Source of the DNA: Methanomassiliicoccus sp.
Lineage (GTDB): Archaea > Thermoplasmatota > Thermoplasmata > Methanomassiliicoccales > Methanomassiliicoccaceae
NCBI GenBank assembly: GCA_033485155.1
Contig: JAWQJJ010000011.1
Location: 1-64,000, forward strand
DNA length: 64,000 nucleotides
Direction: 5' to 3'
How positions within the stretch are numbered: the first letter of the stretch is position 1; each line of letters begins with the position of its first letter. The notes beneath the pieces were generated by a model. The model was given only the letters and a program-made list of their open reading frames with translations, made no database searches and was not told the origin of the DNA. Shown here piece by piece: positions 34,526-43,181 of this stretch. The position numbers were made by a program, and so were the translations under genes.

Positions 34526-36139
34526 TCAGATCATGGGAATAAGCCGAGGGGCCGGAAGAGCGTCCACGCTCCCGGCGAAATCGAGGTAGTAGTATGGGGA
34601 ATGAGGCTTCATGCCTGCCGCCATCACGCACCCCGCCATGTTCTCGAACTTCAGGTGCATCTTGGCCTGCTCGCGGAGGGTGGGCAGGGATTGAGACATC
34701 GTCGAGGCAATGGCGACCACCACGTGCCCGGCCCGCCTCATGGCGTCAATATGGGCCAGGGTCTGCTTGAACACGTTGGTGCCGTAGACGCCCTCCATGG
34801 CGTCGAAGCCCAGCACGCTCAGGTAGGGTGCGGCGGAGTCGCCCAGCATGTACTTGATCTGGGACATGCGGAGGTCCTGCCCGGCGTCCTCGCCCTCGAT
34901 GGCGGTGATGAACGGGTAGCTCTGCTCCTGCGCGGCCTCGGTGTCCAGGATGCGGAAGCTCTTGGCCATGGGTTCCGGACCGACCAGCATGCGCATCTGC
35001 TCGTCGATGATGGAGTAGTCCGTCGCGTAGGTCGGCAGCCAGACCACTCCCCTCCCCTTCTCCAGGAAGTCGCTCATGATCCCCATCTCCAGGCAACGGA
35101 CCACGTCGAGGTGCACGTCCAGGTCGAACTCCCACAGGATCAGGGAGCCGCGGGGGAACCCGCCGAAGTACTGGTCGAGGTAGAAATTGCCAGACGATAC
35201 CGTACGGGCGGTGGGATCCTTGACCGCCACATGCTTCTGCATGTGCTCCGGTATCTTGACCCAGGTCGGTTCGAAGACGGACATGCGGCCGCCGGTGAGC
35301 GTGAGGTAGTACTTCCACTGGTCGACCGCCACACCCCTCAGCTTCTCGATGACCATCTGCCTCACCCGCCGACCGTCGTGGTCGGCGGAGAGCATCTGGA
35401 TAACGCCGTCGCCAAGGTAGTCGAGACCGGTCTTGCCCGACTCCTCCAAAGTATAGATGATATTGGTCCCGGAGTTCTCCACCAGGTCCTTCTGAAGAGT
35501 GTTAATGATCCTCTCCGCGCTGATGCCGTAGCGCTCGGAAAGGGCGTTAATGGAATCGACGACCACCAGGGTCTTCCGGGGCAGGTTGGACTCGGCCAGG
35601 TCGTAGGCGACCTCCATCTCCGGCAGGATGACCCCCAGGTCGAGGGTGATCTCATCCTGGGTGATCTCGCCGGTGAAGCCCTCCTCGCCCTCGCCTCCCA
35701 CCTCGCCGGCCTCTACCTGGCCTTCGAGCCTCTGCAGCTCGGAGCGGACGACCGAAGGGGACGCCTCCTGCTTGTTGAGGACCTTGAGAAGATCTTTGGC
35801 CGCCAACAGGGTCAGGTGCTCGGCGGCGGAGGACTCCGGGGCGGTCTCCTTGTTCCTCCTGAGGAAGGCCTTGCCGGCCTTCAGGATGTTGTCCCTCTTG
35901 GCCCGGTCGCGGGCCCAGGGGAACTGGCGAAAGAGCGCCTCGTCGGAGACGCGGGTGGATAGGTAATAATCAGGCTGCTCATCGGAAAGCTCCTCGATGA
36001 CCTGCAGGGCGAGAGTGGTCTTGCCCGTGCCGGCGTCGCCCTTGAGCATGAGTGAATGCCCTCCCGGTGCTCGCATGAAGTCTAGCAATACCTGGGGGAC
36101 CTTTCCCCGCTGTTTCTCTGCGCTTAGGGAGAATGGCAT
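34526..36139 (-). CDS. GvpD-type RecA-like P-loop ATPase
   Basis: 537 residues with two RecA-like parts. The first has Walker A KGDAGTGKTTLA (about 34-45), the GvpD-type STRVSDEALFRQFPW, and a Walker B-like TLVVVDSINALSE. The second (from about 310) lacks an intact P-loop: SGNFYLDQYFGGFPRGSLILWEF. It matches proteins annotated as GvpD P-loop proteins in archaea that lack gas vesicles, where the function is unknown; relatives of KaiC and RadA are more distant. No gvp genes are nearby. ATG start. Confidence 0.85.
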   Translation of the reverse strand: MPFSLSAEKQRGKVPQVLLDFMRAPGGHSLMLKGDAGTGKTTLALQVIEELSDEQPDYYLSTRVSDEALFRQFPWARDRAKRDNILKAGKAFLRRNKETAPESSAAEHLTLLAAKDLLKVLNKQEASPSVVRSELQRLEGQVEAGEVGGEGEEGFTGEITQDEITLDLGVILPEMEVAYDLAESNLPRKTLVVVDSINALSERYGISAERIINTLQKDLVENSGTNIIYTLEESGKTGLDYLGDGVIQMLSADHDGRRVRQMVIEKLRGVAVDQWKYYLTLTGGRMSVFEPTWVKIPEHMQKHVAVKDPTARTVSSGNFYLDQYFGGFPRGSLILWEFDLDVHLDVVRCLEMGIMSDFLEKGRGVVWLPTYATDYSIIDEQMRMLVGPEPMAKSFRILDTEAAQEQSYPFITAIEGEDAGQDLRMSQIKYMLGDSAAPYLSVLGFDAMEGVYGTNVFKQTLAHIDAMRRAGHVVVAIASTMSQSLPTLREQAKMHLKFENMAGCVMAAGMKPHSPYYYLDFAGSVDALPAPRLIPMI

Positions 36140-36259
36140 CTTCTCAGTCTTCCATTATACGCTGGCGTCAATATTAACCATATCAGTATAAAGGATTTCC
36201 GCTCCAACTACGCGTTTCTAGCGTCTGCCTTATATCATATTTTCCACCAGGAGAAACGG

Positions 36260-36409
36260 ATGTCCTGGGAGGGCAGCCACGGCAGGAGCGGGCGGCGTGA
36301 GCAACGGCGGGCGCTCACCTCCCTTATTGAAGGCAAGAATGGCAAATGTCGGCCCTTTTCTGAAACCCATCGGATGAGCGGGATCCAGAGCCGCTCTCGA
36401 CGACTCTAG
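36260..36409 (+). CDS. possible small basic protein
   Basis: 49 codons from an ATG preceded by CAGGAGAAACGG and by the AT-rich TTATATCATATTTT. The peptide is Arg/Ser-rich and low in complexity, with no family. It could be real because a promoter and a ribosome-binding site are both in place, but the composition is not convincing. Confidence 0.25.
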   Translation: MSWEGSHGRSGRREQRRALTSLIEGKNGKCRPFSETHRMSGIQSRSRRL

Positions 36410-36564
36410 AACGGTCTCTTGCGTGAGCCATGTTCTCTTCCAACAGCACCCCCGCTCGATCTTGATCGTTCTGACGCTCCATCGGATCCATAGCAGGGGC
36501 CCGCCCGATGGCCTTCGCTAGTAAACATTCTATAGGGCAAGAATGATAACTCCAGGAGGGAAGT

Positions 36565-37545
36565 ATGGACGCGCTTGACCGCAGGCTGCTAGATCTCATC
36601 GAGAGGAGGCCCCGCAGCACCTATCGTTCTCTAGCGGACGGGCTGGGCACGTCGGTGGCGACCGTGCAGAGGCGGGCCGAGGGGCTGATGACCTCCGGGC
36701 GGCTGGGCCGGATAAGGGGCAGGTTAAGCCTGCGGGCGCTGGGCTGCACCACAGTGATGATCCACGGTCCGGCACAGGGGAAGCTGACCCCGGAGATCAT
36801 CGACGGCCTGGGGGACCACGGCTCGATCCGGTCCCTCAGCCTCGGCATGTACGGCCGAATATGCTGTCTGGCCTACGTGCGCCGGCCGGAGGAGGTCAAT
36901 GGGCTGATGACCTTCTTAAGGGAACGCGTCGGGCTCACGGACGCTCGCAGCCTCATCGTCCGCCGGGAGGTGAGCCTACGAAGCGGGTTCGAGGAGGACC
37001 TGCCGCATGATGGCGCCCCCATTGAGCTGAGGGGCATGGACCTGCGCATCATAAGGTCCCTTTACTCCGACGGCCGGAAGAGCATCGCGGCCATATCGAA
37101 GGAGACGGGCATCTCCGCGAAGGCGGTGAAGCGGCGGCTGGAGGAGATGACCGAGCGGGGAATCCTGGAGTTCGAGACCGATCTCCGCCTGGCCAGGGAG
37201 GGCGACATACCCTTCAGCCTCCTGGTGGAGTTCGGCACCTGCACCTGCCGGGACGACTGCCTGCGGAGGCTGGCCGGCGACGGGAGCACCGTTCTCGGCG
37301 AGGCCTTCCTCTTCCAGGACGTCCCTGAGCTAGTGCTCATCGAAGGCTCGGCCCCGACCCTGTCCGCGCTCACCGGCCTGACCGCATCCTTGCTGCGCCA
37401 GGACGAAATCGTGCAGGTCCGCCCGGACGTCATCACCGCCTTCCGAGCGTTCGATACATGGGTGGACGTCATAAGCCGCGGAGAGGGAGCGCTCCCTGAC
37501 CGAGAGGCCGCGCGCCACCCAGGGAGCGGTCCTCGCGACCTGTAG
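36565..37545 (+). CDS. Lrp/AsnC-type regulator with two HTH-effector halves
   Basis: 326 residues with an internal duplication: HTH 1 (DALDRRLLDLIERRPRSTYRS region, 1-55) and a ligand-binding-like half, then HTH 2 (ELRGMDLRIIRSLYSDG then ISAKAVKRRLEEMTERGI, about 150-205) and a second effector half. The layout equals that of the regulator upstream of the Ech operon (59452). It probably binds DNA as a dimer or higher oligomer and controls distant genes. ATG after GGAGGGAAGT. TAG stop. The purB gene follows about 60 bases downstream. Confidence 0.8.
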   Translation: MDALDRRLLDLIERRPRSTYRSLADGLGTSVATVQRRAEGLMTSGRLGRIRGRLSLRALGCTTVMIHGPAQGKLTPEIIDGLGDHGSIRSLSLGMYGRICCLAYVRRPEEVNGLMTFLRERVGLTDARSLIVRREVSLRSGFEEDLPHDGAPIELRGMDLRIIRSLYSDGRKSIAAISKETGISAKAVKRRLEEMTERGILEFETDLRLAREGDIPFSLLVEFGTCTCRDDCLRRLAGDGSTVLGEAFLFQDVPELVLIEGSAPTLSALTGLTASLLRQDEIVQVRPDVITAFRAFDTWVDVISRGEGALPDREAARHPGSGPRDL

Positions 37546-37602
37546 CGCCAGAGCGCTCACGGAATACTTTTAAATCGCCCGGCTTTTATCCATGGGGCTA
37601 TC

Positions 37603-38964
37603 ATGCTCATCTGTCCCCTCGATTACCGATATGGCCGGAAGGAAATGAAGGCGGTGTTCTCCGAGGAGAACCGTCTCCGAACCCAGTTACTGGTGGAGGC
37701 GGCCCTGGCCCGCGCCCACGCCCAGATGGGCGACATACCCCAGGACGCGGCCGAGATCATCTCGGCCAAATGCACCCCTGAGTATGTCAAGCTGGAGAGG
37801 GTCAAGGCCATCGAGGCGGAGACCAAGCACGACGTCATGTCCATGGTCAACGCCATCTCCGAGCAGTGCGGGGACGCCGGCCGGTACGTGCATCTGGGGG
37901 CGACCTCCAACGACATCGTGGACACCGCCGCGGCGCTGGAGTTCAAGGACACCCTGGCCATAATCGAGAGGGACCTGGATACTCTGATCATCACAATTTC
38001 CGCCCTCGCCTTCAAGCACCGCCGGACGGTCATGATGGGCCGCACCCACGGGCAGTTCGCCATACCCACGACCTTCGGGTTCAAGGTCGCGGGATACATC
38101 TCCGAGCTGCTGCGCCATCGCGAGCGGGTGCGGGAGATGCGGCCCCGGGTGTGCGTGGGCAAGATGTCCGGAGCCATCGGCACCGGCGCCGGGTTCGGGG
38201 ACGGGTTCTTTAAGATCCAGGAACTGGTCATGAAGGACCTGGGCCTGGGGGCGGAGGAGGCGGCCACCCAGCTGGTGAACCGGGACCGCTACGCCGAGCT
38301 GGTCTTCGTGCTCAGCCTCATCGCCACCTCCTGCGAGAGGTATGCCACGGAGGTGCGCAACCTCCAGCGCTCGGAGATCGGGGAGGTTGCCGAGGCCTTC
38401 GACGCCAAGAAGCAGGTCGGCTCCTCGACCATGGCCCAGAAGAAGAACCCCATGCTCTCGGAGAACATCTCCGGCCTCGCCCGCGTGGTCCGCTCGTACG
38501 TGAACCCGCAGATGGAGTGCATGGTGCTTTGGCATGAGCGCGACCTGTCCAACTCCTCTGCCGAGAGGTTCATCCTGCCCCACGTGGCGGTGCTCACCGA
38601 CGACATCCTGGGGAAGATGAACGATGTGTTCGGCCACCTCTCGGTCAACGAGAAAAACATGCGCCGCAACATCGAGGCGGCCAACGGCTTCATCATGGCC
38701 GAGGCCGTGCTTCTCGCTCTAGCCGCCAAGGGTCTGGGGAGGCAGGAGGCGCATGAGCTGGTCAGGAAGGTCAGCCTGAAGGCCGAGGAGGACGGCAAAG
38801 GACTGAAGGAGGCTCTGAGGGCCAACAAGACGGTGACCAAGCACCTGTCGCCCAAGGAGCTGGACGCGGTCATGAATCCTGACAACTACGTGGGCAAGGC
38901 CCCGGAGATGGTCGACCGCACCGTCGCCCGCGCCGAGGCCGAGCTGGGCCGCAAGATCATCTAG
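37603..38964 (+). CDS. purB: adenylosuccinate lyase
   Basis: 453 residues of the fumarase/aspartase superfamily. It starts ICPLDYRYGRKEM, has the catalytic His region HLGATSNDIVDTA and MGRTHGQFA, and the signature loop GSSTMAQKKNP near residue 275. Cleaves adenylosuccinate to AMP and SAICAR to AICAR in purine synthesis. ATG start, TAG stop. Confidence 0.97.
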   Translation: MLICPLDYRYGRKEMKAVFSEENRLRTQLLVEAALARAHAQMGDIPQDAAEIISAKCTPEYVKLERVKAIEAETKHDVMSMVNAISEQCGDAGRYVHLGATSNDIVDTAAALEFKDTLAIIERDLDTLIITISALAFKHRRTVMMGRTHGQFAIPTTFGFKVAGYISELLRHRERVREMRPRVCVGKMSGAIGTGAGFGDGFFKIQELVMKDLGLGAEEAATQLVNRDRYAELVFVLSLIATSCERYATEVRNLQRSEIGEVAEAFDAKKQVGSSTMAQKKNPMLSENISGLARVVRSYVNPQMECMVLWHERDLSNSSAERFILPHVAVLTDDILGKMNDVFGHLSVNEKNMRRNIEAANGFIMAEAVLLALAAKGLGRQEAHELVRKVSLKAEEDGKGLKEALRANKTVTKHLSPKELDAVMNPDNYVGKAPEMVDRTVARAEAELGRKII

Positions 38965-38965
38965 A

Positions 38966-39808
38966 TCAGCGGGACACGTTGAACTTGTACCGGAGGTGCG
39001 ACATCACCGTCCGGGCGAGCATCGGGTTGATCTGCTCCCTGGGCAGCCCGATGTCCCGGACGACCGCCTCCATCAGGGCAGGTGTCATCTCCATGGTCGC
39101 GGAGTTGCGCACCACCGAGCGGTGGACGGTCTGCACCAGCTGGGCGGCGTCGTCCAGCCGCTTGTTGACCTCGTAGCCCTCGAGGGGATCGGCCCACGCC
39201 GACAGCATGACCTCCATGCCCAGCGAGCGAAGGCGGCGCAGCGAGCCTAGGGTTTCGAACGCATCGTCGTAGATCGGCACATCCCCGGGCACCGGCACCG
39301 CGTCTCCGGTCACCGCCACCCGTTCCGCCGGCGACCACAGGGTGATGGAGCCGGGCGAATGTCCCGGAGTGTGGACGGCCTTCATCGCGAACCCGGCGAT
39401 GCCGACGTCGTCGCCGTCGGCGACCGTGCGATCGACGCGGACCGGGCCGGAGACCAGGGCGTCGAACCCCGGGACCGGCCGCTCGGCCTTCTGCACCGCG
39501 GGGTCCTCGATCCAGGTCCGCTCAGCGCGGTGGGCGACGACCTGGCACCCGGTGGCGGCAACGACCTCGGCGGCCGCTCCGATGTGGTCCGGGTGCGAGT
39601 GGGTGAGGATCAGCTGAGCGATCTCGTTGGGCCGCCGGCCCATGGCCCTGACCTGCTGGAAGATGGCTTTCTCCGAGCCCTTGACCCCGGCGTCGACCAG
39701 AGCGAGTTCCTCGCCCTCGATGATGAAGACGTTGACGAACCGGTCCAGCGCCACGGTCGGCGACACCGGCACTTTGAACGGCAGCTTGATGGATCTTATG
39801 GATGGCAT
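38966..39808 (-). CDS. metallo-beta-lactamase fold hydrolase
   Basis: 280 residues. The zinc motif is LTHSHPDHIGAAAEV (about 85-97), with further ligands in HTPGHSPGSI and VTGDAV. A C-terminal helical part (about 200-280) follows, typical of glyoxalase II-like or LACTB2-type hydrolases. Its substrate is unknown. ATG start at 39808. Convergent with purB, with the stops only a base apart. Confidence 0.88.
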   Translation of the reverse strand: MPSIRSIKLPFKVPVSPTVALDRFVNVFIIEGEELALVDAGVKGSEKAIFQQVRAMGRRPNEIAQLILTHSHPDHIGAAAEVVAATGCQVVAHRAERTWIEDPAVQKAERPVPGFDALVSGPVRVDRTVADGDDVGIAGFAMKAVHTPGHSPGSITLWSPAERVAVTGDAVPVPGDVPIYDDAFETLGSLRRLRSLGMEVMLSAWADPLEGYEVNKRLDDAAQLVQTVHRSVVRNSATMEMTPALMEAVVRDIGLPREQINPMLARTVMSHLRYKFNVSR

Positions 39809-39956
39809 AACGGACCGACAAATGCGAAGTGCGGTTTATCTTTTTACCGGCGGGGCGGGGGGAGCGGAAAGCGGGGAAGAAAAGCATCGTCAGGTACTTA
39901 GCGCAGGTCGTTGTTCGAAGCTCCGCTCCCCCTATGGGGCGCGCACGAGGGATACG

Positions 39957-40454
39957 ATGAAGGGAATCGTCGCGGTCGACAGCGTGTTCGGGAACACCAT
40001 GAGGATCGGCGAGGTCATCGCCGAGGAGCTGACCAAGGAGGGGCACGAGGTCGAGGTGGTCGATCTGGGCCGGTGGGTCCCCCGCAGGGCCGAGGCGGAC
40101 TTCGCCTTCGTAGGATCGCCGACCAGGAACGGACGCATGACCGGGCGATCCAAGCGGTATGTGAAGCGATTGAGCAAAGCGCATTGGGCGTCAAGGCCGG
40201 TTGTGCTCTTCGACACCGTCCTGCATCTGCCGGAGAACGAGAGGCATCGGGCCCGCATGATCAAGTGGACGGAGAACGGCGCTGCCCCTCGGCTCAAGGC
40301 CCTGGCCGAGGAGAGGGGGCTGACGACCTACCCCACGGTCCTGCGCATCGAGGTCACCGGCCTGAAGGGGCCGCTGGCCCCGGGAAGCCTGGACCGGGCG
40401 CGGGAGTTCGTACGCGAGTTCCTGGCGACCGTTGGCTCGGGCCGGTCCGATTAA
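39957..40454 (+). CDS. flavodoxin-like protein
   Basis: 165 residues. FMN-binding flavodoxin fold: AVDSVFGNTMRIGEVIAEEL phosphate loop at the N-terminus, VDLGRWVPRRAEADFAFVGSP in the second half of the sheet, and VVLFDTV. It transfers electrons between redox partners or acts as an NAD(P)H dehydrogenase-like reductase. The open frame extends far upstream, but the ATG at 39957 gives a natural N-terminus. TAA stop. Confidence 0.85.
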   Translation: MKGIVAVDSVFGNTMRIGEVIAEELTKEGHEVEVVDLGRWVPRRAEADFAFVGSPTRNGRMTGRSKRYVKRLSKAHWASRPVVLFDTVLHLPENERHRARMIKWTENGAAPRLKALAEERGLTTYPTVLRIEVTGLKGPLAPGSLDRAREFVREFLATVGSGRSD

Positions 40455-40485
40455 GGTATCAGTGCAACGATCCGCCGGTCGGCGC

Positions 40486-40941
40486 TCATATCGTCATTAC
40501 CGGCCGTCCGTCGCTCCCGTACAGGAAGCCGGTGATGGATGCCCTCTCCTGCACCTCCCGGTCCCTGATCTTGACCCAGAGGTCGGACATGCGCCGGATG
40601 ACGTGCTCCTTTGGCACGTACGCTCCGGGATAGTGGATGGCGATGCTGCCGTAGCGCCTGGCGGCCTCGATGTACTCGTCGTCCCTCCCCTCCCTGTCGG
40701 CGGAGAAGGCCGTCTCGAGGAACTCCTTGCTCAGCACCGCGCCGTCGGCGCCCACCAGCCACAGGATGGCCCGCGGCTCGTCGTCCTGGAACTCGTGATG
40801 CGCTCTCGCTCCCGGATGGTCCTTCATGAGAGCCTCCTCTCGAAAGAAGAGGGCACGATGGACCACCTCGACGTGCGACGACTTGGAGCGCGGGACCTCC
40901 TCGCCATCGCCCCGGTCCTCGTTACCATCCATGAAGAACAT
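40486..40941 (-). CDS. uncharacterised soluble protein
   Basis: About 151 residues from the ATG at 40941 (an ATG at 40932 is the alternative; the frame runs to 41022). The sequence is mixed, with RAILWLVGADGAVLSKEFLE in the middle and SDLWVKIRDREVQERASI near the end; no motif was recognised. A TATA-like TTATTTAT lies about 30 bases before the start, so the message may be nearly leaderless. Neighbours are a flavodoxin and the chagasin-like gene. Function unknown. Confidence 0.6.
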   Translation of the reverse strand: MFFMDGNEDRGDGEEVPRSKSSHVEVVHRALFFREEALMKDHPGARAHHEFQDDEPRAILWLVGADGAVLSKEFLETAFSADREGRDDEYIEAARRYGSIAIHYPGAYVPKEHVIRRMSDLWVKIRDREVQERASITGFLYGSDGRPVMTI

Positions 40942-41044
40942 GATGATGTGGTCTGAGCCGCCCTCATAAATAACCTGGCCCCCGCGACCGAAGTGGCTCG
41001 GGATCGCGGGAACGGCTTGCATCGACCTCGGCCGTAAAGCGAGA

Positions 41045-41395
41045 TCACGCGATCTCGATCTCGTACTCCGCCACCTTGACGGCCTCCGGCTCCCACGGCC
41101 TGCGGTACCGCATGGTGATGACCGTCCTTCCTTGCACCAGGGCGAGGAAGGTGAATGTGGATGTGCCCCCTCCTCCGATCAGGCGGGAAGCACGGCGATA
41201 GTCCTGGCGGACCAGAGAGATGAAGCGATCGTCGAAGGACGCTTCCCAGGAATAGCCGGTCGACGGGTTGGCGTTAAGGGAGATGGCAAGTTCCTTCCCC
41301 GCCGCGGCCTCTATTCGTTCTCTCGTGTGCTCACCTGGAGACCGAACGCCTTCCGGCGATATATTGGCATACGGTCGCCGATCCGGCTCGGTCGC
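41045..41395 (-). CDS. chagasin-like cysteine-protease inhibitor (I42), no canonical start codon
   Basis: The frame directly following the TGA of the DUF362 gene is open for 116 codons and clearly encodes an I42 chagasin-like inhibitor. All three inhibitory loops are present: NPSTGYSW (NPTTGY loop), GGGGTSTFTFLAL (GxGG loop) and YRRPWEP (RPW loop). Such proteins block papain-family cysteine proteases. No in-frame ATG, GTG, TTG or CTG precedes the domain; possible starts are ATA, ACG or read-through of the upstream TGA. It may be expressed from a rare start, be a C-terminal fusion to DUF362 by read-through, or be a pseudogene that lost its start. The boundary given is the whole open frame after the TGA. 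Confidence 0.75.
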   Translation of the reverse strand, partial: ATEPDRRPYANISPEGVRSPGEHTRERIEAAAGKELAISLNANPSTGYSWEASFDDRFISLVRQDYRRASRLIGGGGTSTFTFLALVQGRTVITMRYRRPWEPEAVKVAEYEIEIA

Positions 41396-42589
41396 TCATC
41401 CTCCGCCAGTGCCCCTGGTCACCGCGCGGTCCAGGACGCGCCCCAACGACCCCTTCTCCAGCCGGATGGCCTTGGCCTTGCACATCTCGTGGCAGCAATA
41501 GCACTCGATGCACTTCCGGCGGTCTATGCGCGCTTTCCGTTCGATGATCTGGATGGCCTCCGCCGGGCAGCTTTTGGCGCACGCTCCGCAGCCTCTGCAT
41601 ACGTCGGGGGCGATCACCGGACGGGCGCGGTCGAGGCCCAGGCGGGAGACGGCCGAGGACGCCGTCCTTTTGATGAACGAGCTGGACTCAGCAGAAGCGA
41701 AAGTGCAGGGCAGGGCAAAATCGCTCGAAGCGATCGAATCGATCGGCTCGCCGACGACCTCGACCTCGTTGACGTCGATCAGCGCACGGTCGGATGCGGC
41801 GTGAACGGTCGTCACTCGCATGGGGTCCAGGCGCATGAGGCGGGCGGCCACGGCGTCGATGGCGTACGGGCTGTCGGCGGCAAGGATGGCGTTCATCGCC
41901 TTCGGCCGGCCGGAGGTCGGGCCGTCGCCCTCCATGGCCATCACCGCATCCATGATCTGAAGCTTGGGCTTGACGAGCTCGTTGATGTCCACCAGCACCT
42001 CGGCGAACCGGGCCGGGGTGCGGAAGCGGGCATGGAGGGCCTTCTTCTCCAGGCCCGGCACCACGCCGTAGATGTTCTTCGCTCCGCCGGTGAGGCCGGT
42101 GGCCAGGTGGGTCTTGAGCTTGGAGAGGACGATGATCGCGTCGGCCTCGGCCACCGGGTCGATGAGCTTGACATTGCGGAGGGCTCTTCCGCCGTTGACC
42201 TCGGCGTCGCGATGGCCGGTACCGTAGTTGAGGTCTACCCCCAGCTCCTCAGCCACTGCCAGCATACCGGTCTTGCGGTAAACGCGTTCCAGCGTTTCCT
42301 GGGTGTAGGGAAGGAAGGAACCGGGCGAATCGGCAATGGTTACCTGGCAGCCTCGGTCCCGGACCATCCGTCCCACGGCCAGCATGACCGCGGGGCGGGT
42401 GGTGACGCACTCCTCCGGGGCGGCGTCGATGAGCAGGTTGGGCTTGAGAAGAACGCGATCGCTCGGCTTGATGAAGCGCTCGATCCCCCCTAGGTTATCG
42501 AGGCATTTTCGCACCGCCGTATCGACGTTCTCTTGAGCATAGCTCTGGCAGCGGACCAGGGAGACCTTGGGCGATGGCACGCTCCACAT
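41396..42589 (-). CDS. DUF362 protein with two [4Fe-4S] ferredoxin motifs
   Basis: 397 residues. DUF362 domain (about 1-290): VLLKPNLLIDAAPEECVTTRP, TIADSPGSF, LSKLKTHLATGLTGGAKN. A C-terminal double ferredoxin has CRGCGACAKSCP and CIECYCCHEMC. Proteins of this kind are thought to be iron-sulfur oxidoreductases or cluster carriers; the partner is unknown. ATG start. The chagasin-like frame continues in phase right after its TGA stop. Confidence 0.88.
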   Translation of the reverse strand: MWSVPSPKVSLVRCQSYAQENVDTAVRKCLDNLGGIERFIKPSDRVLLKPNLLIDAAPEECVTTRPAVMLAVGRMVRDRGCQVTIADSPGSFLPYTQETLERVYRKTGMLAVAEELGVDLNYGTGHRDAEVNGGRALRNVKLIDPVAEADAIIVLSKLKTHLATGLTGGAKNIYGVVPGLEKKALHARFRTPARFAEVLVDINELVKPKLQIMDAVMAMEGDGPTSGRPKAMNAILAADSPYAIDAVAARLMRLDPMRVTTVHAASDRALIDVNEVEVVGEPIDSIASSDFALPCTFASAESSSFIKRTASSAVSRLGLDRARPVIAPDVCRGCGACAKSCPAEAIQIIERKARIDRRKCIECYCCHEMCKAKAIRLEKGSLGRVLDRAVTRGTGGG

Positions 42590-42758
42590 TAAATGAACGC
42601 CGTATTTAGGGCTGTCCGATGGAATATTCTTATTTTATAGCGGTCGTGATGCGGCCACGCCTCAGACCGCTCTCCTGAAGGAAGTTCGAGGAAATTCGTT
42701 CAGAGCTCAAGGATGTTTCCAAACCTGTGGTCCGAGGCCGTCCTGGGCCTCCTTCGGC

Positions 42759-42885
42759 TTACACCGATGTAGTCTTAGATGGCTGGTTCCGGTCCTCGTG
42801 CCCCATCAGCATGGCAATGATCGCTAGATCCATCCCCTTCATCATCATGTCCACTGAATCGCCTCAGGTCGATTCTTCTTGAGAT
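42759..42885 (-). pseudogene. tyrosine recombinase remnant (C-terminal part, frameshifted)
   Basis: Reading from about 42885 down, one frame gives RRIDLRRFSGH, resembling the HxLRR region of tyrosine recombinases. The next frame continues MMMKGMDLAIIAMLMGHEDRN, the GH box region, up to a TAA at 42761-42759. The two frames are joined by one shift, and no catalytic Tyr survives. It is a small fossil of an integrase other than the one at 43163. Confidence 0.5.
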
Positions 42886-43108
42886 GGTCCGGAACCATCG
42901 GCATTCTGGAAGGGAACCGGCCGTGGAGAATGCCTACATGATCAGTGGAAGTAACGGGATTGTCTCTTCATAACCGGAAGAGACGTTATCACCTTCCCGC
43001 CCGAGTCGAGGAATTTTATAAGGCGTTCTGATTGCTCTCTCAATCCTTCTCCAGAGCTGAATGCTTCGGAAAGGATTATATGCAAGCTTCCATTACCTCG
43101 GTCTACAG

Positions 43109-43181
43109 GGGCAGATAGATCAGCTGGAAGATCGCGACATTCGCAATGTCGAGGCCGCGGGTTCAAATCCCGCTCTGTCCA
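43109..43181 (+). tRNA. tRNA-Ala (CGC anticodon)
   Basis: Acceptor GGGCAGA/TCTGTCC includes the G3-U70 wobble pair that marks tRNA-Ala. D-arm TAGATCAGCTGGAAGATC, anticodon stem CGACA/TGTCG around TTCGCAA (anticodon CGC), T-arm GCGGG/CCCGC around TTCAAAT, discriminator A. CCA is not encoded. The integrase gene at 43163 overlaps its 3' end from the opposite strand. Confidence 0.95.
43163..43181. other. probable attachment site core in the 3' end of tRNA-Ala
   Basis: The shared segment of the integrase gene end and the tRNA-Ala 3' end is the likely attachment core. I did not find a second copy elsewhere in the window, so the other end of the former element is missing or outside. Confidence 0.4.

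Noticed and set aside
34328-35962. 544-codon plus-strand open frame
   Set aside because: Antisense shadow of the GvpD-type ATPase; no recognisable domain.
41396-41398. Definite selenocysteine codon between DUF362 and chagasin
   Set aside because: No SECIS structure or selenium gene is visible; it stays one of several explanations and is not annotated.
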